A DNA stretch of 64,000 nucleotides from Prorocentrum cordatum (lineage: Eukaryota; Sar; Dinophyceae; Prorocentrales; Prorocentraceae): positions 128,777 to 192,776 of the forward strand of contig CAUYUJ010010435.1 of assembly GCA_963575745.1 (NCBI GenBank), in the 5' to 3' direction. The position numbers were made by a program, and so were the translations under genes. Positions 10,350 through 20,540 of the stretch are shown here, one piece after another (positions within the stretch are counted from its first letter, which is position 1; every line of letters starts with the position of its first letter). The notes beneath the pieces were generated by a model that saw nothing but the letters and a program-made list of their open reading frames with translations, was not told where the DNA came from and made no database searches.

Positions 10350-10498
10350 CGAACCGGTAGTGACCCCCCCCGGTTTTCCGGATCCGAAGGGGGGGGGGGG
10401 GGGGAGGGGTTCGAACCGGTAGTGACCCCCCCCCGGTTTTCGAGCGGGAGGGGGGGGGGGGGGGGGGGGGAGGGGTTAGGGGAGGGGGGTTTTTGCGG

Positions 10499-10534
<36 letters not shown>

Positions 10535-10560
10535 TTAGGGGGGGAGGGGGGGGGGGGCGA
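10313..10560 (-). repeat. right arm with poly-G runs
   Basis: Contains two reverse-complement copies of the GTCACTACCGGTTCGAACCC unit (about 10345-10375 and 10405-10440) embedded in G-runs of 15-30 bases. The G-runs could form G-quadruplexes. Homopolymer lengths should be treated as approximate. Confidence 0.85.
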
Positions 10561-10620
10561 CCCCCGGGTTCCGGAGGAAAAGGTTGGCAATTTTCCACAG
10601 TAAAGCGGCGGTGGATCACG

Positions 10621-10680
10621 CTCTCTCCTATATATATATATATAACCAGTCTATATATATATATAGATATATAAATGTGT
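10621..10680. repeat. TATA microsatellite
   Basis: TATATATATA blocks on both sides of ACCAGTC. Confidence 0.9.
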
Positions 10681-10899
10681 GCTGAATGTATTATCTAACC
10701 GTCGCCGTACTAATCCAGGGAGCCCGAGAGGCTTGCAGGGTGCTTTACGTAAGCAGTTTTGACCTTCTTGGGGGCTGGTTTGGCGTCTCTTGAGTTATTT
10801 GTTTGTGCCTCATGGGGAGCTGGGGCCTGTTGGAGGCCTCTGTGGGGGTCCTTGGTGCCTCTCGGGGGCCGTTTTGGGACCGTCTTGGGCACCACAAAG

Positions 10900-11832
10900 A
10901 TTGCACTGCACAGATTGGACCGCATGGATTGCATTACATAGGTCGCATCCTCTTGGGCCGTTTTTGGCCGTCGTGGGGCCCTCCTGAGTGCCTCTTAGGC
11001 CGTCTTGGGGCAATCTGGGGAGCGTCTTGGGCCGTCTTGGAGTGTCGGGAAGGTGAGACGTTGTTGATGCTGAAGACTTTTGCCACGGGATTTCGGCTAT
11101 GTTGGTCGCCTCTTGCCTTGGGAGGCCTCTTGGGGTGTCTTGCGGGCTGTTTGGGCGTCTCTTGGGGCCTTTTTGGTGTCTCTTGTGGGCCTCTGTGTGG
11201 GTCCTTGGTGCCTCTCGGGGGCCGTTTTGGAGCCCCCTTGGGCCTTTTAGGGCGCAGCTTGGGCTGTCTTGGGGCCCTCTTGGGCCGTCGTGGGGGTCTT
11301 TGACCGTCTTGGGGCAATCTGGGGGGTGCCTTGGGCCGTCTTGGAGCGTCGGGAAGACGAGACGTTGTTGACAGACGGTTTACGACAGATTTAGCGATTT
11401 TGGCCTCTTGGGGCTCCCTTGGGAGGCCTCTTGGGGTGTCTTGAGGCGAGAAGGGGGCCTCTGGGATTGTCTTGGGGCCATGGAAGTCTTGTGGCCCTCT
11501 TCTTGGCCCAACTTGGGGCCCTCTGGAAACCATCAGGAGCCGTCTTGAGCCTTCAGGCGCGCTCGGGACCAGGCGGCCCCCAGCGGGATGCAGGTCTAGC
11601 CGGATCAGTTTTCTATGTATATAGGTATTTGACGTATTAGCATAGCTACATGCAAAGGGGAACCCGATCCGGGGACCCCAGGGCCGCGACCCCGACCACA
11701 AATGGGTGAGGGGGGCTTCCTGGGGTCCTCTAAGATCACACGAAGACGGCCCCAGACTGTCAGAAATCGCCCCTCATCAGGACTGCCAAAGCGACCAATA
11801 ACGGTGGAGATGACCCTACAAATAACCCCAGA
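10900..11832 (+). repeat. segmental block A, unit 1
   Basis: About 930 bases align in the same orientation with 20541-21490. Both begin ATTGCACTGCA-AGATTGGA, contain GACGTTGTTGATGCTGAAGAC, GTCCTTGGTGCCTCTCGGG and GCGCTCGGGACCAGGCG, then the AT/GC cassette and CGAAGACGGCCCCAGACTG. The body is CTTGGG-rich, the reverse of the CCAAGA family. No coding product recognised. Confidence 0.85.
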
Positions 11833-11844
11833 TTTTTCAAGAGG

Positions 11845-12500
11845 CCTCTCAGACGCCCCAAGAAGCCTCCAAGAAGCCTCCAAGAAGCCTCCAAGAGGCC
11901 TCCCAAGAGCGCCCGAAGAGGCAACGATCGCTGATTTTCATAAGGTCTTTGAAAGATTTTCGAGTTCTCGCCTTTTCAGTTTCCCAACGCTCCACGACGG
12001 CCCGAGAGGCCCCCAATGTCCGCTCCAACACAGCCCAAGAGGGCCCCAAGACGGCCCAAGAGCGTTCCAAGACGGCCCTAATGAGGACACAGGAGGGGTA
12101 ATCCGAACTGACAATCCGAGCTTCCACCTCAAGAGGCTCCCTGGAGGGCCCAAGAGGCCTCCAAGAGGCCTCCCAAGAGCGCCCGAAGAGGCAACAATCG
12201 CTGATGTTCCTAAGGTTTATGAAGGCTTTTTGAGTTTTCACCTTTTCAGTTTCCCGTCGCTCCAAGACGGCCCCAGAGTCTCCCAAGGCCGCTCGAAGAC
12301 AAATGAATAAGCCTCCAAGACGGCGCACGACGGCCCCAAGACAGTCCCTGAGACGCCTAAGATGGCACGAGAGAGCCCCAAGACGGCTCCAAGACAGGCC
12401 GAAGAAGGGGAACGCGAGGGTCGTGGTTCTTGAGACGCAAGCCTTTCAGACGCTCGAAGCGCCCCCAAGAGGCTCCCAAGAAATCCCTACAACTTGTGGG
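11845..12500 (+). repeat. CCAAGAGGCC family, ~270-bp units
   Basis: CCAAGAGGCCTCCCAAGAGC followed by GCCCGAAGAGGCAAC recurs at 11891 and 12161. Each copy is followed by TCGCTGATnTTC, AAGGT-TnTGAA and CCTTTTCAGTTTCCC. The segment is absent from the second copy of the large duplication. Confidence 0.8.
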
Positions 12501-12576
12501 TGACTCCTGACGTTGCATGTGTGCGTGCGCATCTGCACGCAACTGTGAGACTGTCACGGGCTGGAGCTGGCTAGGA

Positions 12577-12650
12577 CCTAAGCGCGCGCGCGCGAAGCGC
12601 GCGTGGTTCTAGTATCTGTATGTATGTATGTATGTGTGTATATATTTATG
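12577..12650. repeat. (GC)n and (GTAT)n microsatellites
   Basis: GCGCGCGCGCG with an inverted CGCGCGT, followed by GTATGTATGTATGT. Confidence 0.85.
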
Positions 12651-13220
12651 TATTCCCAGGGATTCCAGGGCCTCGACGACTCGGGACAGGGGTGAGAGGT
12701 CGGTCACGCACACCTGTGTGCATCCGTTGCAAGAGATCGTGGCCGTCCGGAGCAAACATGCGGCCAGCACCGACGCGAGGCCACGCTCCCGGAGCACACG
12801 GGGAGTCCGTCTCGGGCACGGGTTCCCCGCCTCTCCCGTATAGATCTTCTGTCGTCTGATTGGTTACCGCTGTGTGAGCTGTTTTGTATTCATTGTTCTG
12901 CCGATCGGCGTCGGCCTTCGCCCGCCCCTCCCCCCCAATGGATCAGATCTTGGCTGTTGTTTGGCGCCTGTTTCGAGAAGGTGGAGTTCCCCCCCCCTCC
13001 ATAGGACGCACGGTTCCAAACAGCCGCACTAAGCAGAGGTCCGGAGCCAGACCCCCCCTTCCCCCCCCCCCCTTCCGCCCAATGTCGAAACGCCGAATGA
13101 AAAAACGCTCACCTATCAGAACCCTTCTTAGCGACATGCTATCAGAGAAAAAGGATACACAGAAACTGTTGGAGTGCCGCGCGGAATTCATGGGGTCGAC
13201 GCTGGGACCCATTGTCGGAG
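12651..13220. other. no gene recognised
   Basis: Short competing frames on both strands (the longest is near 12884-13243 on the plus strand) with no recognised domain. Two C-runs occur near 13065. Confidence 0.45.
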
Positions 13221-13224
13221 GGGG

Positions 13225-13855
13225 AATGTTGGTGTCCGCCTGAAGGTGTTCTCTCAATGAGTACATGATCCTTGCACGGCTCATGCATCGCCAATTCAAG
13301 TGCTCTGGTATGGTTGGCATCCACGATTCGTGGGCATGTTGAGGCAGAATTGTAATGCTCGAGCGCTGTCCGTGGACGGTGACGCAACGCCCAGCCATTT
13401 TTTGCCCGTCTTGCTACGTCGTGGTTGGAGAGTTCGGTGCAATTGTCCCAGATATGGATTCACTTGTCTGCGTGTCCTCAACATGTGAATTCTCATGTTG
13501 CGGGTTCCGACCTGTGAATTCACAGGTTCTGTCACCGAATAAAAGATTATAGCCAGAAGATGCGAATTCACAGATGTGTTCTGTGAAATCACTTCTTGCG
13601 TTTGCCAAGAAAGTATTTCCCATTCTGCGTTTCCCAAACGTCTTAATATACATATAGCCGGTTGCAACGCATGCGGCAGTTGTTTGCGCCGCCGCTAACG
13701 GACAACGGTCGATCGCCGAATCTTGCCTCAATGTGCCCACTAGTAGTGGATGCCAGCCATACCATACCATTTGAACGGGCGATACACACGGCATGCAAGG
13801 ATCATGTAGCACCCGTTGAGAATACCGTCTGGCGGACATCCAGATTCCTTTCAAT
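13225..13855. mobile_element. 630-bp foldback with peptide-level conserved arms
   Basis: The reverse complement of 13225-13385 aligns with 13690-13850: TGCCTCAA-ATGCCCAC, GTGGATGCCA, CATACCA and GCAAGGATCATGTA are shared. The arms also align as peptides: minus-strand SASTCPRIVDANHT and CKDHV against plus-strand LASMCPLVVDASHT and CKDHV. A perfect palindrome, ACCTGTGAATTCACAGGT, lies near the centre (about 13509). This is either a foldback transposon or a head-to-head duplication of a gene fragment. Confidence 0.65.
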
Positions 13856-13872
13856 CCATAACAGCGCCGCTC

Positions 13873-13912
13873 TTGGCGAGCGTCGATCCAAGAAATCCGC
13901 GCGGACCTCCCC
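13873..13912 (+). repeat. solo right arm of the TCCGCGCGG hairpin family
   Basis: CAAGAAATCCGCGCGGACCT matches the right arm of the hairpin elements at 3.8 and 52.9 kb, without its left arm. Confidence 0.5.
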
Positions 13913-14044
13913 AAAGTTTGTGTCCATGAAGTTCCCAACAATCCTGTAGTGTTAGATCCTCGTTTTGAAAAGACGGCGCCCCGCCCCCTGATTCCTCCTT
14001 CTTCCTCCTCCCCCCCTCTTCCCATCCCTGCCTGTGCTCTCAGC

Positions 14045-15245
14045 ATGTCTCTGTTTCGGTACACCCTTCGCCCCCATAGTGAGCTCCGCCGAAAGCCCCA
14101 CTGGCTCCTCCGTTCGCATGTGGGCGTTACGTCCGTTTCGGCACCGCTCACACGCTTCGTGGCTCCATAGGGAGTTCCACCGATGGCAACAGGGACACCG
14201 TTCGCATGCGGACGTCACGCTCATTTCGGCACATCGCTCACACGCTTCGTCGCCCCATAGGACACTTCACCGAAGGCACCAGGGACACCCTTCGCACGTG
14301 GCCTCACGCCCGTTTCGGCACACCCCTCACAGGTCTCCCGTGGCTCCATACAGAGCTCCACCCAAAGCCCCAGGGACACCTTTCGCATGGGGGCTCACGC
14401 GCGTTTCGGCGCACCCCTTCCACGTTTCGTGGCCCCGTTGGGAGCTCCACCGAAGGCCGCAGGGCTCCGTTAGCATGCGGTTGTCGCGCCCGTTTCGGCA
14501 CATCACACGTTCCGTGGCCCCCCACGGGGAGCTCCGCCCGTGGGCGTCACGTTTCGGTACACCCCTCACACGTTTCGTGGACTCGCAGGGAGCCCCATCG
14601 ACGGCTCAAGAGGCTCCGTTCGCATTGGGGCGTCACGCGAGGTTCGGCACATCACTCATGCGATTCGTGGCCCCGTAGGGAGCTTCGCCAGAGGCCACAG
14701 GGACACACTGCGCGTGTGGTATCACGCCCGCTCCGGCCCACCGCTCACACGTTTCGTGGGCCCACAGGGGTGGCCACCAAACGCCCCAGAGGTGCCGTTC
14801 GCACGTGGGCGTCACGTCAGCTCTTCGGCACGCCGCTCACACGCTTCGTGGCCCCATAGGGAGCTCCACAGAAGGCCCCAAGGTCTCCGCTCGCACGTGG
14901 GCGTCACGCCCATTTCGGCACACCCCACACACTTCGTGGCCTCATAGGGAGAGAGCTCCACCGAAGGCCCCAGTGACACCGTTCGCATGTGGGCGTTGCA
15001 CCTGTTTGGGCACACTGCTCACACGTTTCGTGGCTCCATAGGGAGCTCCGCTGAAGGCCTCAGAGGTACCGCTCGCATGTGGGCGTCACGTTCATTTCGG
15101 CACACCCCAAACGCTTTGTGGACCCACTGGGTGCTCCACCGAAGGCCCCAATGACACCGTTCGCATTGGGCGTCGCAACCGTTTCGGCATACCCCTCACG
15201 CGCTTCGTGGCTGCATAGGGAGCTCCGCCGAAGGCCCCAGTGGCA
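14045..15245 (+). repeat. ~90-bp minisatellite, about 13 units
   Basis: Units of 85-100 bases carry GTTCGCATGTGGGCGTCACG, TTTCGGCACACC, CTCACACGTTTCGTGG, CCCATAGGGAGCTCCACCGA and AGGCCCCAGGGACACC. The divergence between units shows it is old. Frames of about 30 residues repeat on both strands, but units vary by non-multiples of three, which argues against translation. Confidence 0.9.
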
Positions 15246-15279
15246 GGGGCCGCATGCGTCCCCGAGCCCATTGGGCCCT

Positions 15280-15320
15280 GGGGAGGAGGAGGAGGAGGAG
15301 GAGGAGGAGGAGGAGGAGAG
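15280..15320 (+). repeat. (GGA)n tract
   Basis: About 13 GGA triplets. Confidence 0.95.
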
Positions 15321-15440
15321 ATGGACGAGAAGGGAGGTGGGCGAACTGGGCGGTGGGGAGGGGAGGAGGAGGGAGGAGGGGGGAGGAGGGAGGAGTCGGC
15401 GGCGAGCCCGGGGGGAAGTGAGAAAGGGCGGGCCTTCGCA

Positions 15441-15560
15441 GAAGGCTCAGAAGTCCCCAGGCCCCAGGCCTTCTAAGGAGTTCTCTGAGCTTTCTCCGAA
15501 GACGCATAACAACTTCTCAGAAGGCGCGAGGGCTTCTGAGAAGTCCCGCCGCCTTATGGG
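15441..15560. repeat. AGAAGGC hairpin cluster, copy 2
   Basis: CGCAGAAGGCTCAGAAG, GGCCTTCTAAGGAGTTCTC and CTTCTCAGAAGGCGCGAGGG form alternative stem-loops related to the hairpins at 5.1 and 19.8 kb. Confidence 0.55.
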
Positions 15561-15881
15561 AAGGCCTTCTCCTTCTCACTTCCCCTCCCCTCGCTCGCCG
15601 CGGAAGGAGGGATGGAGCAGGAGGAGGAAGGACGGAGAGCGGGAGGAGACTTGGCTCCCCCTGAGGGTGACTGCGAGGAAGGGGGGGGGGGACGTGGCAG
15701 GCGGGGTCCTCTCACTTTTCTGCTTTTCCGCGAGGCGGCGACGGCAGCCCTCCCCGGCGTTCCTCTCGCACGTGCCGGGTCTCTTCCCAGAGCCTTCTCG
15801 TCGCCACGACGTCGGGATATCCGCCCCGACGAGCGGGCCAGAAGGTGCCCCGGGAGGGCTCCGGGGGGGGGGGAGCGATGC

Positions 15882-16754
15882 TGACCAGGAATTTGAGCTG
15901 GGCGGGGGCGCCGCTGTCGTCTCAATTGGCCGTCCGATTTTTTTTCCTGGGGGGGCCTTGGGGCGGAGAACGCCGCGGAGCATGCTTCGGAACGCGATGT
16001 TCGGCGCCCTGTGCTTTGAGGGGGGGGGGAGGGAGGAGGAGGAGGAGGAGGAGGAGGAGGAGGAGGAGGAGGAGGAGGAGGAGGAGGAGGGAGGAGGAGG
16101 AGGAGGAGGAGGAGGAGCAGCAGGAGGAGCAGGAGGAGGCGGAGGAGGAGGAGGAGGAGGAGGAGGAGGAGGAGGAGGGGGTGGAGGGAGGAGGAGGAGG
16201 AGGAGGAGGAGGAGGAGGAGGAGGAGGAGGAGGGAGGGAGAGGAGGGGGAGGGGGAGGAGGAGGAGGAGGAGAAGGAGCAGGAGGAGGGGGAGGAGGGGC
16301 AGGAGGAGGAGGGGGAGGGGGCTCGACCGTGGATGTCCACAGAGCCGGCACCACGTGCGCGGTCCACGCCTCGCAAGGCGCCCCAGCGCGGCATGGACGA
16401 TCAAAGGAGGGCGCTTTGAGGCAGCGGTGGTTGGCCGTTGGGGGCCCCACGTCGCCGCGGCGGGACGCGGCTCGGAGCAACGCTGCGGGTGGACCCCATG
16501 GGAGGGCTCCGGGGGCCGATATGGAGCTTCCGTTGTCTCAGCTCGCCCCTGGCTCCGAGGCAGGGGTCGTACGGGGCCAGGGTTCGGTCGGGCCTGTCGC
16601 TCTACAGGAGGAATACTCGAAAACAGTTACAACATAGTACGGGGACAATTTTTGGTTACCATTTTTGAGTATGCTCTGAATATCGATTACCCTTTTACCA
16701 TTTTCTGAGTACCATTTTACCATTTTTGTTTACCATTTTTGTGGGGTATCTTTT
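15882..16754 (+). repeat. segmental block B, unit 1 (contains GGA 16020-16325)
   Basis: Aligns with 21493-22248: TGACCAGGAATTTGAG, CTGTCGTCTCAATTGGC, GAACGCGATGTTCGGCGCCC, a GGA tract, GGGCTCGACCGTGGATGTCC, and the end GTCTCAGCTCGCCCCTGG, CTCTACAGGAGGA and TTACCATTTTTGAGTATGC. The non-repeat parts are about 95% identical by eye. The GGA tracts differ in sequence (the second contains AGAAGCAGG units). Confidence 0.9.
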
Positions 16755-16826
16755 ATTCCCCATATCCTAAGTATGGGGTTCTTGTTATTGGCGGACCGCG
16801 CCGGAAGAACAGAGAGAGAACAGAAC

Positions 16827-17049
16827 ACCACTCCTCTCACTCAGACCCACTCACTCATCACTCAGACTCACTCATAACTCAGACCCACTCATCACTAAGA
16901 CTCACTCATCACTCAGACTCACTCATCACTCGGACTCAGTCATGACTCAGACTTATCACTCATCACTCAGACTCACACATCACTCAGACTCACTCATCAC
17001 TCAGACTCACTCATCACTCAGACTCACTCGTACTTGTACTCGTACATTC
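16827..17049 (+). repeat. ACTCACTCATCACTCAG minisatellite
   Basis: Tandem 17-18-base units (CTCACTCATCACTCAGA) with small variants. Confidence 0.95.
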
Positions 17050-17120
17050 ACTACACTCACCCAGGTCCACTCATCGGGTGACTCACACACAATGATGTTG
17101 AGGATGTCTCAGGCGATTCT

Positions 17121-17455
17121 GTGGCTTCAGCACTCCTGAGGGGAGCGGCGGGGGGGTGTTTCACTCGGCCCCTTTCGCAGGATTTTGTGGGGATGTCTCG
17201 AGCGGTTTGCCTATTTTCTGTGCCAACATCCTTCGCTTTCGGAGCAGATTTGGAGGATATCTCGAGCGAGGCGCTCATTTTCACGTTCCTAAGGGGAGCG
17301 GCGGGGGGGTGTTTCACTCGGCCCCTTTCGCAGGATTTAGTGAGGATGTCTCGAGCGGTTTGCTTGTTTTCTGTGCCAACATCCTTCGCTTTCGGAGCAG
17401 ATTTGGAGGATGTCTCGAGCGAGGCGCTCATTTTCAATCCCCAGGTGGGCAAGAT
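17121..17455 (+). repeat. two tandem ~160-bp units
   Basis: GGGGAGCGGCGGGGGGGTGT, TCACTCGGCCCCTTTCGCAG, GATGTCTCGAGCGGTTTGC and CCAACATCCTTCGCTTTCGG occur in order twice (starting about 17137 and 17297). A partial third starts near 17455. Open frames run through on both strands but no domain is recognised. Confidence 0.85.
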
Positions 17456-17524
17456 TTTGAGGATGTCTCGATCGGTTTGCTTGTTTTGGTGGCCAGGCTC
17501 GTGGGCGCAGATTCTTCTCAGGAT

Positions 17525-17780
17525 GCCACAGGAGGCTCCAACAGGCTCCAGGAGGCCCCAGGAGACCACATGAGGTCCCAGGAGGCATCAGGAGGCAACA
17601 GAAAGACTCAAGAGGCCACAGGATGTCCCAAGAGGCTCCAGGAGGCCCCAGGAAGCTCCAGAAGGCCTCAGGAAACCACAGGAGGCCCCAGGAGGCAACA
17701 GGAAGCGCCAGGAGGCCTCGGAAGGCAACAGGAGGCCCCGAGAGGCCCCAGGAGCAGGAGGCCTCAGAAGGCAACAGGAG
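17525..17780 (+). repeat. CCAGGAGGC short-period repeat
   Basis: Diverged 9-18-base units such as CCAGGAGGCCCCAGGAGGCA and CAACAGGAGGC. A second patch lies at 18065-18150. Confidence 0.9.
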
Positions 17781-17794
17781 TGGCTCCAATCCCA

Positions 17795-18060
17795 TGTGTT
17801 TTACGTATGCTCCTATCGATTGGGCCTCACCTGGAGCACGATTCTTTGATGTTATACGTATGTTTCTATAGATTGTCCTTCTCCTGTGTACACAATCCTA
17901 CATGTTTTACTGATGTTCCTATAGATTGGGCCTCTCCTGGGGCACGAGTCCTTGGTGTTTTACGCGTGTTCCTATAGATTGCCCTTCTCCTGTGGCTCTA
18001 ATCCGCAATGTTTTATGTACGTCTGTTGCTATATATTGCGCCTCTCCTGGGGCACGAAAC
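17795..18060 (+). repeat. ~62-bp alternating minisatellite
   Basis: Four units of TGTTTTACGTATG, TCCTATAGATTG and CTTCTCCTGT / CCTCTCCTGG. Two sub-types (GGGCCTCTCCTGGGGCACGA and GCCCTTCTCCTGTG) alternate, giving a ~124-bp higher-order period. Confidence 0.8.
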
Positions 18061-18335
18061 CTCCCTAGGAGGTCCCAGGAGGCCCCAAGAGGCTCCTGGA
18101 GACCCCAGGAAGCCCCAGTAGGTTTCAGGAGGCCCCAGGAGGCCCCAGGCTCATGCACAGAGACGCGCTCGTACTACTGAGGCTCATTCACACTCCAATT
18201 CATTCGCAGTTAGATTTATGTCCAGACGGTCACAACTGAAGCCCGTTTATTTTCGAAAGCTCTTGAGCCTAGACATTCACGGCGGACAAGTCCATGCGAA
18301 TAGATGCACATATGGAGAGCTCCACGAAGTGAATA
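18061..18335. other. no gene recognised
   Basis: The first 90 bases hold a CCAGGAGGCCC patch. The rest (18180-18335) is unique, of moderate AT content and without a coding signal. Confidence 0.5.
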
Positions 18336-18960
18336 ATTTTTCGTCGAAAATCCGTAGGGGGGACATGCCCGTCCTAAGGCTTGGACGAGGATGAATCCGT
18401 TCCAGAGCGTTCCCGAGCGCTTTCAGAGCGCTGTGGAACGCTCTGAGAAAGCCGCGGCGCCCGAGAGGTCCTCCAGAGCCGCCGGACCTCAGCGATTCTC
18501 GATGTACAATGTATCTTCTCCCGATGTTATCCTCGCCCTGGCTTCGTTTTCAGGGAGTGGCGGACCGTGAAACGAAATCGAGCCCTCGTGCCTCGGACAT
18601 TCGAGGGCAGCGAACATTTGGCACTGTTGCGCGGCCCAGGTCCTCCCAGCGTTCCCCGGGTGTGGGATGCGGGGCGGTTGCTCGCGGCCGCCAGTGTTTC
18701 GCCATGGTGGCCGGCGCTCGCCGCGCAGCAAGGGGCTTCCCGCATCTTTCGGGGCAACCGACATGGGTACGGAAAGAATGGGTACAGTGCCCAACAGGAG
18801 TCCCCGTTCATTTTGAACAGGACTCGCTGTCCGCGCCGCCATGGCCCGTGTCCATTTGAAACTGGAGGCCCCCTGCCCAACAGCGGCCGCTGTTGGTTTG
18901 GGACAACATTTGTTGTTGGGCATTGTGCCCATTTTTTCCGTACCCATTTCGGGCGTCCAA
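18336..18960 (+). repeat. segmental block C, unit 1
   Basis: Aligns with 22249-22872 across its length: TTTTTCGTCGAAAATCCG, CTAAGGCTTGGACGAGGATG, CAGAGCGCTGTGGAACGCTC, GCCGCCGGACCTCAGCGATT and CGGCCGCCAGTG-TTCGCCA, ending with a TIR foldback element. Substitutions are scattered, indicating an old duplication. Confidence 0.9.
18761..18958 (+). mobile_element. TIR foldback element, copy 2
   Basis: Starts ACATGGGTACGGAAAGAATG, lacking the outer GGACGCCCGAA, and ends TTTCCGTACCCATTTCGGGC. The internal palindrome CCAACAGCGGCCGCTGTTGG is intact. Plus orientation. It lies inside block C, so it was duplicated with it. Confidence 0.8.
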
Positions 18961-18962
18961 AA

Positions 18963-19735
18963 CCTCCATAGTTTGGGGGGGGGGCAATTGTCCGTGGGGG
19001 GGGGGAGAGGCACTGTAGTCGGGGGGGGGGTCCCTGTAGTCCGTGGGGGTGGTCCTTGTAGTCGGGGGGCGGGGCCCTTGTAGGTGGGGGCCCTTGTGGT
19101 CGGGGGGAGGGGGGGCCCTTGTAGTCCTGGGGGGGGGTCCTGTAGTCCGGAAGGGGGTGATTCTCTGATCTCCGTGGTGTCAAGTTCCGCTCGACGACGA
19201 CGACGACGACGCCTGAAGGTCGGGGGTGTGCCCTTGGAGCCCGCGGGGGGGTGCATTGTACTCCGGGGGGCGGGGCCCTTGTAGTCTGGGGGCGAGACCC
19301 TTGTAGTTTGGGGGGCCCTTGTAGTCGGGGGGCCCAGGGGGTCCAAACGTTATTCAGGTATTCAGAGTATTGCAGGCTGATGCGCGCTGGGTTTGCGTCG
19401 GTCCTGCTCCAACGTCAGACGCCCTCCTCAAGTTGTTCACCGCCTCGTCTCTTCCGCCCCCCCCCCTCTCGCCCCCCCCCCCTCCACCCGCGCCCCGCCC
19501 GCACTTCTCCCTCCCCCTACGCACCACATTGCCCCCGTCCCCCGCTCCGTGCTCCTCCTGCGTCCGGCGCCCCCCGCTCTTCGCCCGCCTCCGCGCGGCG
19601 CGTTCGCTGCAGACCACCGCGGCGCCCACGTCGCCGCCGCCGCCGCCGGCGACCGGCACGCGGCCGCCGGCGGCGACCAGCACGAAGACCAGCACGGCCG
19701 CTGCCACGAGCCAGGCCGCGGCGGGAAGACTCAGC
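18963..19735 (+). repeat. segmental block D, unit 1 (with GTAGTC minisatellite)
   Basis: Aligns with 25232-25985. The first 380 bases are a minisatellite of G-runs with CCCTTGTAGTC. Then come GTATTGCAGGCTGATGCGCG, GTTTGCGTCGGTCCTGCTCC and a GC-rich tail ending CAGGCCGCGGCGGGAAGAC. The tail reads as a Thr/Pro linker on the plus strand (TSTKTSTAAATSQAAAG) or a hydrophobic helix on the minus strand (WLVAAAVLVFVLVAAGG). Both readings are kept in the second copy, so strand is not settled. Confidence 0.9.
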
Positions 19736-19777
19736 CACGCGCAGAGGGGGGGGCGGGAGGGGGGAGGGCTGCTCAGA

Positions 19778-19880
19778 AGCACCCCTGCTTCTTAGAAGGC
19801 GCGGGCATCATCTATAGATGTAAGGCCGGCGCCTTCTAAGAAGCAGCCTCCTTCTAAGAAGCCCTCCCCCCTCCCTCCAC
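19778..19880. repeat. CTTAGAAGGCGCGGG hairpin, copy 3
   Basis: TTCTTAGAAGGCGCGGGC, loop ATCTATAGATG, then GGCGCCTTCTAAGAAGC. Closely matches 5099-5192, including the flanking CTTCTAAGAAGCC and C-runs. Confidence 0.8.
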
Positions 19881-19884
19881 CCCC

Positions 19885-20125
19885 TTGTGCGCACCGCCAA
19901 AAGACGGGGCCGGGAGGAGAGGCCGAGGAGGCTGGGACAGGCAAGAGCTCAGCGCATGCGGGCGCTCGCTGGAGGAAGAGGAGGCACTGGCAGCGTGCTG
20001 TCTGCTGTCTGGGCCCGGGTTCGCCCTTGTGGACTGTTCATTTGTGGCCCCAGCTTGGGGCCTTCCAGTCCCTTCCGCGGCCAGGAGACATGCCTCCCAG
20101 CGCCAGGACGAGGAGGAGTGGAGGG
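19885..20125 (+). repeat. segmental block E, unit 1
   Basis: Aligns with 28108-28330: GAGGCTGGGACAGGCAAGAG, CTCGCTGGAGGAAGAGGAGG, CACTGGCAGCGTGCTGTCTG, CATTTGTGGC-CCAGCTTGGG and CTCCCAGCGCCAGGACGAGG. Both strands stay open: plus LEEEEALAACCL, SGPGFALV and CSFVAPAWGLPV; minus LLLVLALGGMSPGRG. The differences include a 3-base and a 4-base indel. Confidence 0.85.
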
Positions 20126-20126
20126 A

Positions 20127-20262
20127 CGTCGTTGACGTCGTCGTCGTCGTCGTCGGTGTTGTCGTTGTCGTCGTCGGCGTCGTCATCGTCGTCGTCGTTG
20201 TCATCGTCGTCGTCGTCGTCGTCGGCGGCGTCGGCGTCGTCGGCGTCGTCGTCGTCGTCGGA

Positions 20263-20315
<53 letters not shown>

Positions 20316-20420
20316 TGTCGGCGTCGTCGAAGTCGTTGGAGACGTCGTCGGTGTCGTCGTAGTCGTTGTCGGCGGCGTCGTCGTCGTTGTCGCCGTCGTC
20401 GTCGGCGTCGCTGTCGTTGC
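20127..20420 (+). repeat. (GTC)n tract
   Basis: About 98 triplets of GTC with GTT, GGC and GAA variants. Frames give poly-Ser, poly-Val or poly-Asp depending on strand. Confidence 0.95.
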
Positions 20421-20540
20421 CAAGTGCCATTTGGTACCCACCGTCACGGTCTTAAGAGATTTTGCAAACCAAGTTGCGGGTGGGTGGGTGGGATGTTTGC
20501 GCGAGCAGTGGAGTGGACAACTCATTGCGAACAGAAATTA

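Noticed and set aside
14045-15245. Repeat protein encoded by the ~90-bp minisatellite
   Set aside because: Unit lengths vary between 85 and 100 bases, so no frame is kept across the array, and both strands are open equally.
16827-17049. Telomere array
   Set aside because: The unit ACTCACTCATCACTCAG is unlike any telomere repeat. It is an ordinary minisatellite.
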